From contig CAVPOQ010000004.1 of NCBI GenBank assembly GCA_963707145.1, forward strand, positions 372,001 to 436,000: a stretch of 64,000 nucleotides of DNA. The letters run 5' to 3'. Shown here piece after piece: positions 52,837 to 61,595 of this stretch. Numbering within the stretch: the first letter of the stretch is position 1; every line of letters begins with the position of its first letter. The DNA comes from RPQJ01 sp963707145. Lineage in GTDB: Bacteria > Pseudomonadota > Gammaproteobacteria > Steroidobacterales > Steroidobacteraceae. Both the position numbers and the translations under genes were made by a program. Below the pieces are notes generated by a model. It was not told where the DNA came from and did not search any database. It saw only the letters and a list, made by a program, of their open reading frames with translations.

Positions 52837-53436
52837 GGCAGGGTGAGCCACGTGGGCGTCACGCCGCCCGACTGCAGCGCGTCGGCCACGCGCAGCAGAC
52901 CGTAGAAGCCCAGCAGCGAGCCCGCGTCGAGGAACGCCTTCCAGAGCACGCGCGGGCGGATCGTCAGCGTCTCGGGCGCCGCGAGCGCCGACCAGTGCGG
53001 CACGAAGGCGCGCACTTCGCGGCGGTAGCGCGCGAACTCCGTGCCGTGGTTGCGCTCGAGCCACGCGTCCTCGCCGCGGGCGGCGAGGAAGAAGAGCACG
53101 CCGCAGGCCGCGAGCAGCGCGAGCCGCGATCGCGACGCTGCCCGAGGCGAGGCCCGCGCCCAGCATGGCGAGCATCGACAGCGCGTAGAGCGGATGGCGC
53201 AGTGCGGCGTAGGGGCCTTGGCGAACGAGGCGCGCGTCCTTGTGGCCTGCGATGAACAGCGAGGTCCAGATGCGCCCGAGCGCGGCACAGGCGATGCAGG
53301 CGAGGCCCGCCAGCGCGAGTGCCTCGCCGGCGAGGCCGCGGGCGAGCGGCCGCTCCGAGACCGCCACGAGCGCCAGCACGCCGAGCAACAGTGCGACGGT
53401 GGCGCGCAATCGGGGCGTGCTGCGCGAGGCGGACAT
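52833..53436 (-). CDS. Isoprenylcysteine methyltransferase-like membrane protein (one frameshift near 53131)
   Basis: Reading starts at 53436 with two hydrophobic segments (VALLLGVLALVAVSERPLAR; ALALAGLACIACAALGRIWT) and the family motif LVRQGPYAALRHPLYALSML. Near 53131 the frame is lost; the next frame supplies LALLAACGVLFFLAARGEDA and the ICMT/PEMT signature ERNHGTEFARYRREVRAFVP, ending at 52833. A one-base correction makes about 200 residues. The family methylates isoprenylated or phospholipid-type substrates at membranes; bacterial members are poorly understood. It ends in the kinase start, so both are probably made together. Confidence 0.8.
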
Positions 53437-53469
53437 GCGCCGATTCTAGCCGCCGGTTAGAGTGCGCAC

Positions 53470-54168
53470 ATGGACTGGCTGCTCACCTATCTCGGCTATA
53501 CCGCGGGAACCGTGCTCGCGATCCTGCCGATCGTGAACCCGCTGGGTGCAGTGCCACTGGTGATGTCGGTGGCCTCGCACCTGCCCGAGGCCGAGCGCCA
53601 GCGCCAGGTCCGCCGCGCCTGCATCTACACCTTCGTGCTCATGACCGCGTTCCTGGTCGCCGGCAGCCTGATCATGAGTTTTTTCGGCATCTCGATGCCG
53701 GGTATGCGCATCGCCGGCGGCATGATCGTCGCCTTCCTCGGCTTCGGCATGCTGTTCCCGAGCGCGCAGACCGAGGCGGCGAAGGCCGCGCAGCGCGGCG
53801 AGATCAAGTACGACATCGCCTTCACGCCGCTCGCGATGCCGGGACTGAGCGGGCCGGGCACGTTCGCCGTGGTGATGAGCCTCTCCTCGCAGGCGAGTGC
53901 CAAGGCAGGCTGGGACAGCGTCGCGGACTTCCTCGGCGTCGCGAGCGGCATCTTCATCGTGGCACTCGTCTCGTGGTTCGTGCTGCGCGGCGCCGAGCGA
54001 TTCCACCGGGTGCTCGGCGCCACGGGCATGGTGGCGCTCACCCGGCTGATGGGGTTCCTGATGATCTGCATCGGCGTGCAGTTCATCATCAACGGGCTGA
54101 TGGTGATCGTCGCGGATCCGACCATCTGGAGCGGCCTCGCCGAGGCCGTGCGCCAGCGCGCCGACTGA
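53470..54168 (+). CDS. MarC-family membrane protein
   Basis: A 232-residue inner-membrane protein with six hydrophobic segments (TAGTVLAILPIVNPLGAVPL; TFVLMTAFLVAGSLIMSFFG; IAGGMIVAFLGFGMLF; SVADFLGVASGIFIVALVSW; and two more). The IVNPLGAVP and FTPLAMPGLSGPGTF motifs are typical of MarC/NAAT. The family was linked to antibiotic resistance and amino-acid transport, but the function is not settled. It diverges from the methyltransferase-like gene; a TTAGAGT element stands 13 bases before the ATG. Confidence 0.95.
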   Translation: MDWLLTYLGYTAGTVLAILPIVNPLGAVPLVMSVASHLPEAERQRQVRRACIYTFVLMTAFLVAGSLIMSFFGISMPGMRIAGGMIVAFLGFGMLFPSAQTEAAKAAQRGEIKYDIAFTPLAMPGLSGPGTFAVVMSLSSQASAKAGWDSVADFLGVASGIFIVALVSWFVLRGAERFHRVLGATGMVALTRLMGFLMICIGVQFIINGLMVIVADPTIWSGLAEAVRQRAD

Positions 54169-54242
54169 CGGCTCGGCTTCCGCGAGCACCTCGAGGCGCG
54201 CGATGCCCGCCGAATCCGTGGCGGACGCGCTGCGGATCGCGC

Positions 54243-55073
54243 TTACTGCGGCGGCGGTGCGCCCGGGGCCGGGTCCTCGAGCGGGAAGGTCTGTGCGCCG
54301 TCAGCCGGTGGTGCCGCTGGCCGCGGGGCCGGGGCGGCGGGTGCCGCCGTTGGGGCGGGTGCCGCGGGCGCCCCGGGCACTGCCGAGGCGCCGCTGGTGG
54401 CCTTGGTCAGCGTCTCCCGGAAGGCGACGGCCGCCGGACTCGGCGTGCCCGCCGTGCCCTCGAGGATCTGCGAGGCGAGGATGTCGGGCGTGGCGTAGGA
54501 GGACGCATTCGCGGCGTCGTCGATCGAGATCACGCTGCCGTCGAGCGCGACCCCCGCGAACAGGCCCTCGTTGCGCGCGTAGGCGAGCACCTGCGCCTTG
54601 AACGTGGCATCGGTGGCCGCGGCTGCCGAGCGGCCGATCGGACCGGCCGCGATGCTCGCATCCGCGCCGAGCGTGACCTTGCCGCCGGCGATGCCCTCGA
54701 CGCTCTTGCGCGACATCAGCACCAGCACGAGGTCGGTGGACTGCACGCCCCACTGGAAGCCGATATTGGCACCGGCCAGCCGCACGAACGACGGGTTGCT
54801 CCACGAGCCGTCCGGGTTGCGCACGGACATCACGCCCTTGCCGCCGCGGCCGCCGATGATGAGCGCCCCGCGGATCACGTCCGGGATCACGACCACGCCG
54901 TAGGCGCGCTCGAGCAGCCAGACAGGGATCGCCTGCTCGCTCATGTTCGAGAACGACTCGAAAACGCGGCGCGAGTCGTCGAGGCGCAGTTCGGTCTTGC
55001 CGTCGGCACGGGCCGCAAGGCTGCCGCACGAGAGGGCGAGGGTGGTCAGGAGCAGGACGAGGATTCTCGGCAT
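54243..55073 (-). CDS. SYLF-domain (lipid-binding Ysc84-like) exported protein
   Basis: A 276-residue protein with a signal peptide (ILVLLLTTLALSCGSLAARA), then a SYLF/Ysc84 domain (about 30-210): VWLLERAYGVVVIPDVIRGA, IGGRGGKGVMSVR, GANIGFQWGVQSTDLVLVLM, SRKSVEGIAGGKVTLGADAS and GLFAGVALDGSVISID. The last ~55 residues are an Ala/Pro-rich tail (PAAPAPTAAPAAPAPRPAAP) that may reach across the periplasm. The Cys16 context (LALSCGS) could be a lipobox. SYLF proteins bind phospholipids; bacterial roles are little known. The gene lies downstream of a CoA-transferase on the same strand, with an 83-base gap. Confidence 0.9.
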   Translation of the reverse strand: MPRILVLLLTTLALSCGSLAARADGKTELRLDDSRRVFESFSNMSEQAIPVWLLERAYGVVVIPDVIRGALIIGGRGGKGVMSVRNPDGSWSNPSFVRLAGANIGFQWGVQSTDLVLVLMSRKSVEGIAGGKVTLGADASIAAGPIGRSAAAATDATFKAQVLAYARNEGLFAGVALDGSVISIDDAANASSYATPDILASQILEGTAGTPSPAAVAFRETLTKATSGASAVPGAPAAPAPTAAPAAPAPRPAAPPADGAQTFPLEDPAPGAPPPQ

Positions 55074-55156
55074 TGAGTGGTGTTCTGGCGGCAGATGGGG
55101 GGCTGCATGGTAGCAGACGACGGCCGGGCCCCGGCCGCGCACGGCGGCCGGCCCGT

Positions 55157-56356
55157 TCATCCGGCCGCTCCGCTCGCCCTGAGGGCCGCGATCTCGGCGT
55201 CGCCGAGGCCCGCCTCGCGCAGCAGCTCGTCGGTGTGCGCACCGAGGGCCGGCGCGGGCCGCGAGGGCAGGCGCTCGCCGTCGAGCTTGATCGGATTGGC
55301 GAGTACGCGGAAGTCTGGCCGCGCGGGCTGGGGCAGGGCGCGCACCATGCCGACCGCCGCTGCGAACGGGTTGTCGAGCGCCTGCGGCAGGTCGTGGACG
55401 GGCGCCACCGGCAGCAGGCCCTGCAGGCGCGCGAGCCAGTGCGCGGTAGTCTCGCGTCGCAGTTGCGCATCGAGCACGGTCGTGAGCGTATCGCGGTTCG
55501 TACGGCGGGCATTCGCATCGGCGTAGCGGGGATCCGCGGCGAGATCCTCGCGGCCGAGCACGCCCAGCAGCGCCTGCCAGAACTTCTCGGTCATGCACAT
55601 GATGAAGATCCAGCCGTCGCGGGTCTGGTAGAGCTGCACGGGCACTGCCGAGGGATGCGAGCTGCGCGGCAGGCGCTCGGTGCGGTGGCCCTCATTGAGG
55701 TACCAGCTGCCCGGGTAGGTGAGCTGGTGCAACGCGACGTCGAACAGCGACACGTCGATGTCGCGGCCGAGGCCGGTCTTCATCACGCCCACCAGTGCGG
55801 CGAGCACGGCCACCGCCGTCGTGAGGCCGGTCATGTAGTCGACGATCGACAGGCCCATGCGTGCCGGAGGCGTGCCGGGCTCGCCGGTGAGGTGCAGGTA
55901 GCCCGCCTCGGCCTGCATCAGGTAGTCGTAGCCCGGCCAGCCCCTGCGCTCGTTGTCGCGGCCGTAGGCCGAGAGGTGGGCGCACAGGATGCGCGGGTTC
56001 ACCGCACCGAGCGTCGGATAGTCGAGGCCGAGCTTCCCGGGCTGGTCGCCGCGCAGGTTGTTCATCACCACGTCGGCACTGCGCGCGAGCCGGCGGAAAG
56101 CCTCGCGGCCGTCGGGGTGCTTGAGGTCGAGCACCACGCTCTTCTTGTTGAGGTTGAAGGTCTGGAAGAAGTGGCTGTCGTGGGGGCCCAGGAAATACGG
56201 CCCCATGCTGCGCGTGGCGTCGCCGCCCTGCGCGCGGCTCTCGATCTTCACGACCTCGGCGCCGAGGTCGGCGAGGTACATCGAGCCGAACGGCCCTGCG
56301 CCGAAATTCTCGAAGGTGAGTACGCGGACGCCCGCGAGCGGCAGGGCGGGGCTCAC
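55157..56356 (-). CDS. CaiB/BaiF family CoA-transferase (1)
   Basis: A 399-residue type III CoA-transferase, moving CoA between acyl donors and a carboxylic acid. It begins at a GTG (56356) directly before the family N-terminus PLAGVRVLTFENFGAGPFGS. The catalytic Asp is in the KPDG-type region DLKHPDGREAF..SADVVMNNLRG and the YGRDNERRGWPGYDYLMQA and VGVMKTGLGRDIDVSLFD motifs follow. No Shine-Dalgarno was seen. It is divergent from a second CoA-transferase at 56487, an arrangement suited to two steps or two substrates in one degradation pathway. Confidence 0.9.
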   Translation of the reverse strand: MSPALPLAGVRVLTFENFGAGPFGSMYLADLGAEVVKIESRAQGGDATRSMGPYFLGPHDSHFFQTFNLNKKSVVLDLKHPDGREAFRRLARSADVVMNNLRGDQPGKLGLDYPTLGAVNPRILCAHLSAYGRDNERRGWPGYDYLMQAEAGYLHLTGEPGTPPARMGLSIVDYMTGLTTAVAVLAALVGVMKTGLGRDIDVSLFDVALHQLTYPGSWYLNEGHRTERLPRSSHPSAVPVQLYQTRDGWIFIMCMTEKFWQALLGVLGREDLAADPRYADANARRTNRDTLTTVLDAQLRRETTAHWLARLQGLLPVAPVHDLPQALDNPFAAAVGMVRALPQPARPDFRVLANPIKLDGERLPSRPAPALGAHTDELLREAGLGDAEIAALRASGAAG

Positions 56357-56457
56357 AGCGGGTGCGTGTTCATCGTGATCAGTGTGACTCAGGTGCGGTC
56401 GGTCTTCGCGACGGTGCGGCCGGGACGGGCGCCTGTATAGCACCGGCCCCGCGGCCG

Positions 56458-56463
56458 TACAAT
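56458..56463 (+). promoter_or_regulatory. Candidate -10 box (TACAAT)
   Basis: TACAAT precedes the second CoA-transferase ATG by 23 bases; no good -35 found. GGAGG at 56474-56478 provides the ribosome site for the ATG at 56487. Confidence 0.35.
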
Positions 56464-56486
56464 CGCGACAGACGGAGGTGTGTTCG

Positions 56487-57689
56487 ATGCCGGGACCGCT
56501 GCAGGGCGTGCGCGTGGTGGAGCTCACGAGCGTGGTGCTTGGACCGTGGGCCTGCCAGATCCTCGCCGACATGGGCGCCGACGTGATCAAGGTCGAGCCG
56601 CCGGCAGGCGACAGCAACCGCCAGCTCGGCGCCGCCCGCCATCCCGGCATGGCGGCGCTCTACCTCACCTGCAATCGCAACAAGCGCAGCGTCGTGCTCG
56701 ACGTGAAGCAGCCCGGTGCGCGCGAGGCCGTACTCGACCTCGTGCGCACGGCGGACGTGTTCGTGCACAACAACCGTCCGCAGGTGATGACGAAGCTCGG
56801 GCTCGACTACGCCGCGCTGCAAGCCGTGAATCCGATGCTGATCTACTGCGGGTCCTACGGCTACGCGCGCCGCGGACCGTACGGCGCCAAGGGCGCGCTC
56901 GACGACTCGATCCAGTCGGCGGCGGGCATCGCGATGCTCAACGAGCCCGTGCTCGGCGAGCCGCGCTATCTGCCGACGGTCGTGGCGGACAAGACCACCG
57001 CGATCACGGTGGTCTACGGCGTGCTCGCGGCGCTGTTCAACCGCGAGCGTACCGGCCACGGCCAGGAACTCGAGGTGCCGATGTTCGAGACGATGGTCTC
57101 GTTCGTGATGGCCGAGCATCTCTGGGGCATGGCCTTCGAGCCGCCGCTCGGTCCGCCGGGCTACGTGCGCCTGATGAGCGTCCACCGCCGGCCGTACCGC
57201 ACGAAGGACGGCTACCTGGCGATCCTGCCGTACATGAACGCCCACTGGGACACGTTCTGCGAGGTGAGCGGGCACCCCGAACTCCGCAACGACCCGCGTT
57301 TCCGCACCATGGGCGACCGCACGCGCAACATCGACGACACCTACGCCGAGACCGCGCGCATCGTGGCCACCCGCAGCACCCAGGAGTGGCTCGATCTCTT
57401 CGCGCCGACCAGCGTGCCGGTGAACCGCGTCAACACGCTCGCCGACCTCGCCGACGACCCGCACCTGGTCGCGACGGGCTTCTGGAAGACCGTCGAGCAC
57501 CCGACCGAGGGCCAACTGCGCACCACGGCCTTCCCGGTGAATTTCTCCGACACGCCGGCCGACGTGACGCGCCGCCACGCGCCGCGCCTGGGCGAGCACA
57601 CGCGCGAGGTGCTCGTTGAACTCGGCTACACCGACGATCGAATCGAATCGCTGCTGGCCTCGGGCGCCGCGCGCGCGGCCGGCGACTGA
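56487..57689 (+). CDS. CaiB/BaiF family CoA-transferase (2)
   Basis: A 400-residue type III CoA-transferase. The start is at ATG 56487, eight bases after GGAGG, in preference to the in-frame GTG at 56478 within it. It shows PLQGVRVVELTSVVLGPWAC, MGADVIKVEPPAGDSNR, RNKRSVVLDVKQPGARE, YGYARRGPYGAKGALDDSIQ, and ALFNRERTGHGQELEVPMFE. Only moderate similarity to the divergent partner is visible, so they are paralogues with different substrates. It leads an amidohydrolase gene by 17 bases. Confidence 0.92.
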   Translation: MPGPLQGVRVVELTSVVLGPWACQILADMGADVIKVEPPAGDSNRQLGAARHPGMAALYLTCNRNKRSVVLDVKQPGAREAVLDLVRTADVFVHNNRPQVMTKLGLDYAALQAVNPMLIYCGSYGYARRGPYGAKGALDDSIQSAAGIAMLNEPVLGEPRYLPTVVADKTTAITVVYGVLAALFNRERTGHGQELEVPMFETMVSFVMAEHLWGMAFEPPLGPPGYVRLMSVHRRPYRTKDGYLAILPYMNAHWDTFCEVSGHPELRNDPRFRTMGDRTRNIDDTYAETARIVATRSTQEWLDLFAPTSVPVNRVNTLADLADDPHLVATGFWKTVEHPTEGQLRTTAFPVNFSDTPADVTRRHAPRLGEHTREVLVELGYTDDRIESLLASGAARAAGD

Positions 57690-57706
57690 CCTCCGGGGGC
57701 ACGCAC

Positions 57707-58579
57707 ATGGGACTCGCTGAAACGGACGTGAAGGCGATCGACGCCGTGGTCAACATCTGGACCCCGGAGGCGCTGTCGCACCGGCCGGACTGGAAGGACG
57801 GTTTCTTCGCCGGCAAGGTGAAGGCGCGGAGCCCGATGTCTGCGCTCGGCCTCGAGGAGATGCTCGATCGCATGGCCGAGGCGGGCATCGAGCGCGGCTT
57901 CCTCGTGGCCGCGCGCACGGGGCGCCTCGGGCTGCCCGGCTCCTACCACATGCCCTACGAGGTCGTGGCGCGCGCCTGCGAGAGGTTCCCGGGCCGCTTC
58001 TATGGGCTCGCGGGCGTCGATCCCACGCAGGGCATGGACGGCCTGCGCGCCTTCGAGGACGCGGTGCGCGGCATGGGATTCATCGGCGCGCACGCCTACC
58101 CGCACTGGTTCGAGACGCCGCCCGATCACGCGCGCTGGTATCCGTACTACGCCAAGTGCTGCGAGCTCGGCGTGCCGTTCATGACGCAGGTGGGCCAGTC
58201 GCTGATCTACTCGCCCGAGCAGCGCCTCAGGAGCGTCGGACGGCCGATCACGCTCGACGCAGTGGCCTGCGATTTCCCCGAGCTGAAGCTGCTCGGCATC
58301 CACGTCGGCATTCCCTGGCACGACGAGATGATCGCGATGGCATGGAAGCACGAGAACGTGTTCATCGTCGCCGACGCGCACAGCCCGAAGTACTGGCCCG
58401 ACAGCTTCGTAAAGTACCTGGGGAGCTACGGGCGCACGAAGGTGCTGTTCGGCACCGATTTCCCGGTGCTGGACTTCGGGCGCACCGTGGAGGAGATCGC
58501 CTCCCTCGGCTTCAAGCCCGAGGTGCGCCGGCTGCTGCTGCGCGACAACGCGCTGCGGGTGTTCGGACTCGAAGACTGA
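57707..58579 (+). CDS. Amidohydrolase-family protein (ACMSD-like)
   Basis: A 290-residue cytosolic protein of the amidohydrolase/decarboxylase group (Amidohydro_2). Recognisable are the GFIGAHAYPHWF strand with a metal-type His, LLGIHVGIPWHDEMIAMA, VFIVADAHSPKYWPDSFVKY, and LFGTDFPVLDFGRTVEEI with the conserved Asp. The HxH-type start is not evident (VNIWTPEAL instead of xHxH), so the metal site may be incomplete. Such proteins often act in aromatic or cyclic acid degradation, consistent with the two CoA-transferases next to it. The gene ends ahead of a strong terminator. Confidence 0.87.
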   Translation: MGLAETDVKAIDAVVNIWTPEALSHRPDWKDGFFAGKVKARSPMSALGLEEMLDRMAEAGIERGFLVAARTGRLGLPGSYHMPYEVVARACERFPGRFYGLAGVDPTQGMDGLRAFEDAVRGMGFIGAHAYPHWFETPPDHARWYPYYAKCCELGVPFMTQVGQSLIYSPEQRLRSVGRPITLDAVACDFPELKLLGIHVGIPWHDEMIAMAWKHENVFIVADAHSPKYWPDSFVKYLGSYGRTKVLFGTDFPVLDFGRTVEEIASLGFKPEVRRLLLRDNALRVFGLED

Positions 58580-58628
58580 GAGTCGGGCATGCCGCCGTCG
58601 GCCCGGTGACGGCAACGGTCGCAATGAA

Positions 58629-58662
58629 AAGGGCCCGGGCAACTCACGTGTCCCGGGCCCTT
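58629..58662. terminator. Bidirectional rho-independent terminator
   Basis: AAGGGCCCGGG (58629-58639) and CCCGGGCCCTT (58652-58662) form a perfect 11-bp stem with a 12-base loop between the convergent amidohydrolase and receptor genes, flanked by AAAA on one side and TT on the other. It can end both transcripts. Confidence 0.85.
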
Positions 58663-58684
58663 CTCCGTCAGCCGACCGTCGGGA

Positions 58685-61318
58685 TCAGAAGCTGTAGCTC
58701 AACTCGAGCCCGTAGGTGCGGCCGGGTGCGTTGTGCACGAACGAGCCGCCGAACTCCGGCGCCGGGATGATCTCGGCGAGGTACTCCTCGTCGAGCAGAT
58801 TCCGGCTCCACCCCGTCACGGCCCACCGGTCGGTCTGCAGCGACATGCGCAGGTTGAGCACGCTGTAGGCGTCGCGCTTCATCTTCGAGAACTCGCCCTG
58901 GCCGAACCCGAAGTAGGTGAACAGGTTCGGCAGCCGCTGCTCCTGCACCGGGTGGAACCAGGTCTCGCCCATGAAGTTCGCGTCGAGTCGCGTGACCCAC
59001 TGCAGGCTGGTGCCGAGCGGCACCGTGAGCTCGGCGCCGAGCGCGGCGTTGTACTCCGGCGCGTAGGGGACGTTGCCACCCTCGGTGTACGGCCGGCCCT
59101 TGTACTGGTCGATCTCGCTGTCGAGGTAGGCGTAGCCGCCGAACACCGAGATCATGTCGTTCGCCCGCCAGCGGAAGTCGATCTCCGCGCCCTGCAACGT
59201 GACCGAGTCGATGTTTGTCACCGCGCGCAGCAGGCCGAAGGGGCCGGCGAAGAAGTTGAAGAACTGCATGTCCTCGAGGTCGGTGTAGAAGATGGCGCCG
59301 TTGACACTCAGCGTGCGCTCGAGCAGGAACGACTTGAAGCCGAGCTCCGCCGCCTTCGAGACCTCCTTGTCGAAGTCGTCACGCACGTCGGTGATGTTGT
59401 AGACGGAGCCGGGGCCGCACACCGGCGGCGCGAAGGAGTCGCCGAGGCACAGCGGCGTCGTGCCGCCGTTCTGGCCCTGGTAGTACTGCGCGATCGTGGC
59501 GGCGCTGCCCGAGGAGTTGAAGCCGCCGCTGCGGAAGCCATAGCCATAGGACGCGAAGGCCGAGAAGTCGTCGGTCACCTTCCAGGTCGCCGAGATCTTC
59601 GGCTGCAGCTGGTCGTAGGTCTTGCTGCGGTCGGGGATGCCGGAGGTCGCGTAGGACGGGTTGGCCGTGTAGGCCGGGTTGATGTAGGCGGGCACCGCCG
59701 GGTCGGTGCGCCACACCAGGCCGAACAGCGGCGTCTGCGCGCGGCACTTCGAGGGATCCGACGCGCTGCAGGTCGGAACGTTGTTCGACACCTCGCGGTC
59801 CTCTGAGTCGTAGCGCAGCGCAAGCGCCAGCTCGAGGTTGTCGAGCACGTCGTAGGCGAGCTGGCCGAAGGCGGCGTAGACGAAGCTCGTGAACGTGTCG
59901 TCGTAGAGCAGGTCGGTCGGGTTGCGTCCCGAGGTGGGCACGAACGCCTTGGACTGGAACCCGTCGCCGAGGTCCGAGCCCTGCGAGACCACCACGTCGC
60001 GCTCGATGTCGGCGAGGTAGACACCGCCGAGCCAGCGCAGGCGCTGGTCGCCCGGCGAGGTGAGCCGCATTTCGAAACTGAGGTCCTGCTGGTCGCGCTG
60101 CTGATACTGGTAGCCGCCGCAGGTGGAGGGCCCGTAGGGCGGCAGGAAGCCCGCGCCGTTGTTGCCGGCCGGCGTGAACCAGATGCTCGAGGGGATGCCG
60201 AAGAACGGCGCCTCGTAGCCCGGGTCGCTGAGGTTCGAGTCGTTGGTCTGCGCGCAGGTCGTCACCGCGGACGATGAATTCGGCGGCGGCAGGTTCGCCA
60301 TGTAGAGAAGGAACGCGTCGCTGGTGCCGTCGGTGAGGAAGTAGTTGGTCTGGTCGTTGTAGGCCACGTAGCTCGTCAGGGTGGCGAACTCGAGGTCCCA
60401 GTCGCCCTTGATCGAGAGGTTGAGGTTGTCCTGCTCGTTCTCCGGCCGCACGTTGTTGATGTAACGGAAGTTGTGCTTGTTCGGGTCCTCGTAGAACGCC
60501 GGCCCGACGAAGGGCGCGACGTCCGCGAGCGCGATCGAGGCGTTGAAATTGATCGCGCCGGAGCTGACCTGCGAGTACTTCGCCTTGAAGTCCATCTCAC
60601 CGCCGGCGAGATCGAACAGCAGCCTGCCGTTGATGCCCGTCTCGTCGAGGAAGTCCACGCAGTTGCCGCAGCTGAGCTTCAGGTTGTTCCAGAGGCCGTC
60701 CACGTTGCGCGTGTACACGGAGAGCGCGCCGCGCACGGTGTCGCCGAGCGGTCCGCCGGTCCAGAGGCCCCCGTTGTAGCTGCCGGCGCTGCCCCACCCG
60801 GCGTCGACGTCGGTCTGCCAGTCGTCACCGGGCTTGCGCGTGGACATGATCAGCGCACCGGCGAGCGCGTTGCGGCCGTACACCGCGCCCTGCGGGCCCT
60901 TGAGGATCTCGATCTGGGTGACGTTGGCCAGTTCCTGGTTGAGCGCGTTGGGGTTGGTCTGCAGCACCCCGTCGATGACGAGCGCGAAGTTGGTCTCGGC
61001 GTCGCGGCCCGTGTTGATGCCGCGGATCACGACCTGCATGTCGCCGACCTCGGCGGTCTGCACCTGCGCGACGCCCGGGGTGAGCGCGATGAAATCCTGC
61101 GGCCGGCTGATGCCCGCGCTGCGGATGTCGGCGGCCGTGAAGGCGGTGATCGTGACAGGCACGTCCTCGATCCGCTCCTCGCGCTGGCGGGCGGTGACGA
61201 CGATTTCCTCGATCTGGCCCGTGGCGGCGGGCGCGGCCTGCAGCACCGCGGGAACCGCGAGCAGCGAGGCGGCGTGCGTCGCCGCGAGTGCAAACAGCCG
61301 AGACGACTTGGTATGCAT
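58685..61318 (-). CDS. TonB-dependent outer-membrane receptor
   Basis: An 877-residue receptor with a signal peptide (LAATHAASLLAVPAVLQAAP), TonB box IEEIVVTARQREERIEDVPV, plug motifs (QIEILKGPQGAVYGRNALAG) and a terminal LELSYSF. This TARQREE type of TonB box is common in receptors of sphingomonads and steroid- or terpene-degrading gammaproteobacteria. Its place beside two CoA-transferases and an amidohydrolase suggests uptake of the compound degraded by that set. Substrate unknown. It is divergent from ppc. Confidence 0.94.
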   Translation of the reverse strand: MHTKSSRLFALAATHAASLLAVPAVLQAAPAATGQIEEIVVTARQREERIEDVPVTITAFTAADIRSAGISRPQDFIALTPGVAQVQTAEVGDMQVVIRGINTGRDAETNFALVIDGVLQTNPNALNQELANVTQIEILKGPQGAVYGRNALAGALIMSTRKPGDDWQTDVDAGWGSAGSYNGGLWTGGPLGDTVRGALSVYTRNVDGLWNNLKLSCGNCVDFLDETGINGRLLFDLAGGEMDFKAKYSQVSSGAINFNASIALADVAPFVGPAFYEDPNKHNFRYINNVRPENEQDNLNLSIKGDWDLEFATLTSYVAYNDQTNYFLTDGTSDAFLLYMANLPPPNSSSAVTTCAQTNDSNLSDPGYEAPFFGIPSSIWFTPAGNNGAGFLPPYGPSTCGGYQYQQRDQQDLSFEMRLTSPGDQRLRWLGGVYLADIERDVVVSQGSDLGDGFQSKAFVPTSGRNPTDLLYDDTFTSFVYAAFGQLAYDVLDNLELALALRYDSEDREVSNNVPTCSASDPSKCRAQTPLFGLVWRTDPAVPAYINPAYTANPSYATSGIPDRSKTYDQLQPKISATWKVTDDFSAFASYGYGFRSGGFNSSGSAATIAQYYQGQNGGTTPLCLGDSFAPPVCGPGSVYNITDVRDDFDKEVSKAAELGFKSFLLERTLSVNGAIFYTDLEDMQFFNFFAGPFGLLRAVTNIDSVTLQGAEIDFRWRANDMISVFGGYAYLDSEIDQYKGRPYTEGGNVPYAPEYNAALGAELTVPLGTSLQWVTRLDANFMGETWFHPVQEQRLPNLFTYFGFGQGEFSKMKRDAYSVLNLRMSLQTDRWAVTGWSRNLLDEEYLAEIIPAPEFGGSFVHNAPGRTYGLELSYSF

Positions 61319-61440
61319 CCGGATTCCCCCTGACTTGGTGTGAGCGCGTCGTCCGGTCCGATCCGGCGGCGCGTTGCAAAACTACCACCCGCCGGGAGTG
61401 GCCACAAACGCAGCTCTGGACCTGCGCCTGCTGCCTCGAC

Positions 61441-61506
61441 CCGGACCGTCCGGTCGCCCGACCATCACCGTTGCGATATCGCAACACTGGGCGGACGGAC
61501 CGTCCG
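61441..61506. promoter_or_regulatory. Three palindromic operator-like sites before ppc
   Basis: In the 277-base gap between the receptor and ppc stand CCGGACCGTCCGG (61441-61453), a perfect 16-base palindrome GTTGCGATATCGCAAC (61470-61485), and CGGACGGACCGTCCG (61492-61506). The first and third share the core GGACNGTCC / GGACCGTCC and are odd-spaced inverted repeats. Their grouping suggests operators for one or two dimeric regulators acting on the divergent genes. Confidence 0.55.
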
Positions 61507-61595
61507 CTATCATTCGGACCCTTAGTCCAACCTGATTCAGCCGCACCCCGCGGACGACCCGCAGCCAGGATTCCCCTCCACCGCGACCCGCGGCC

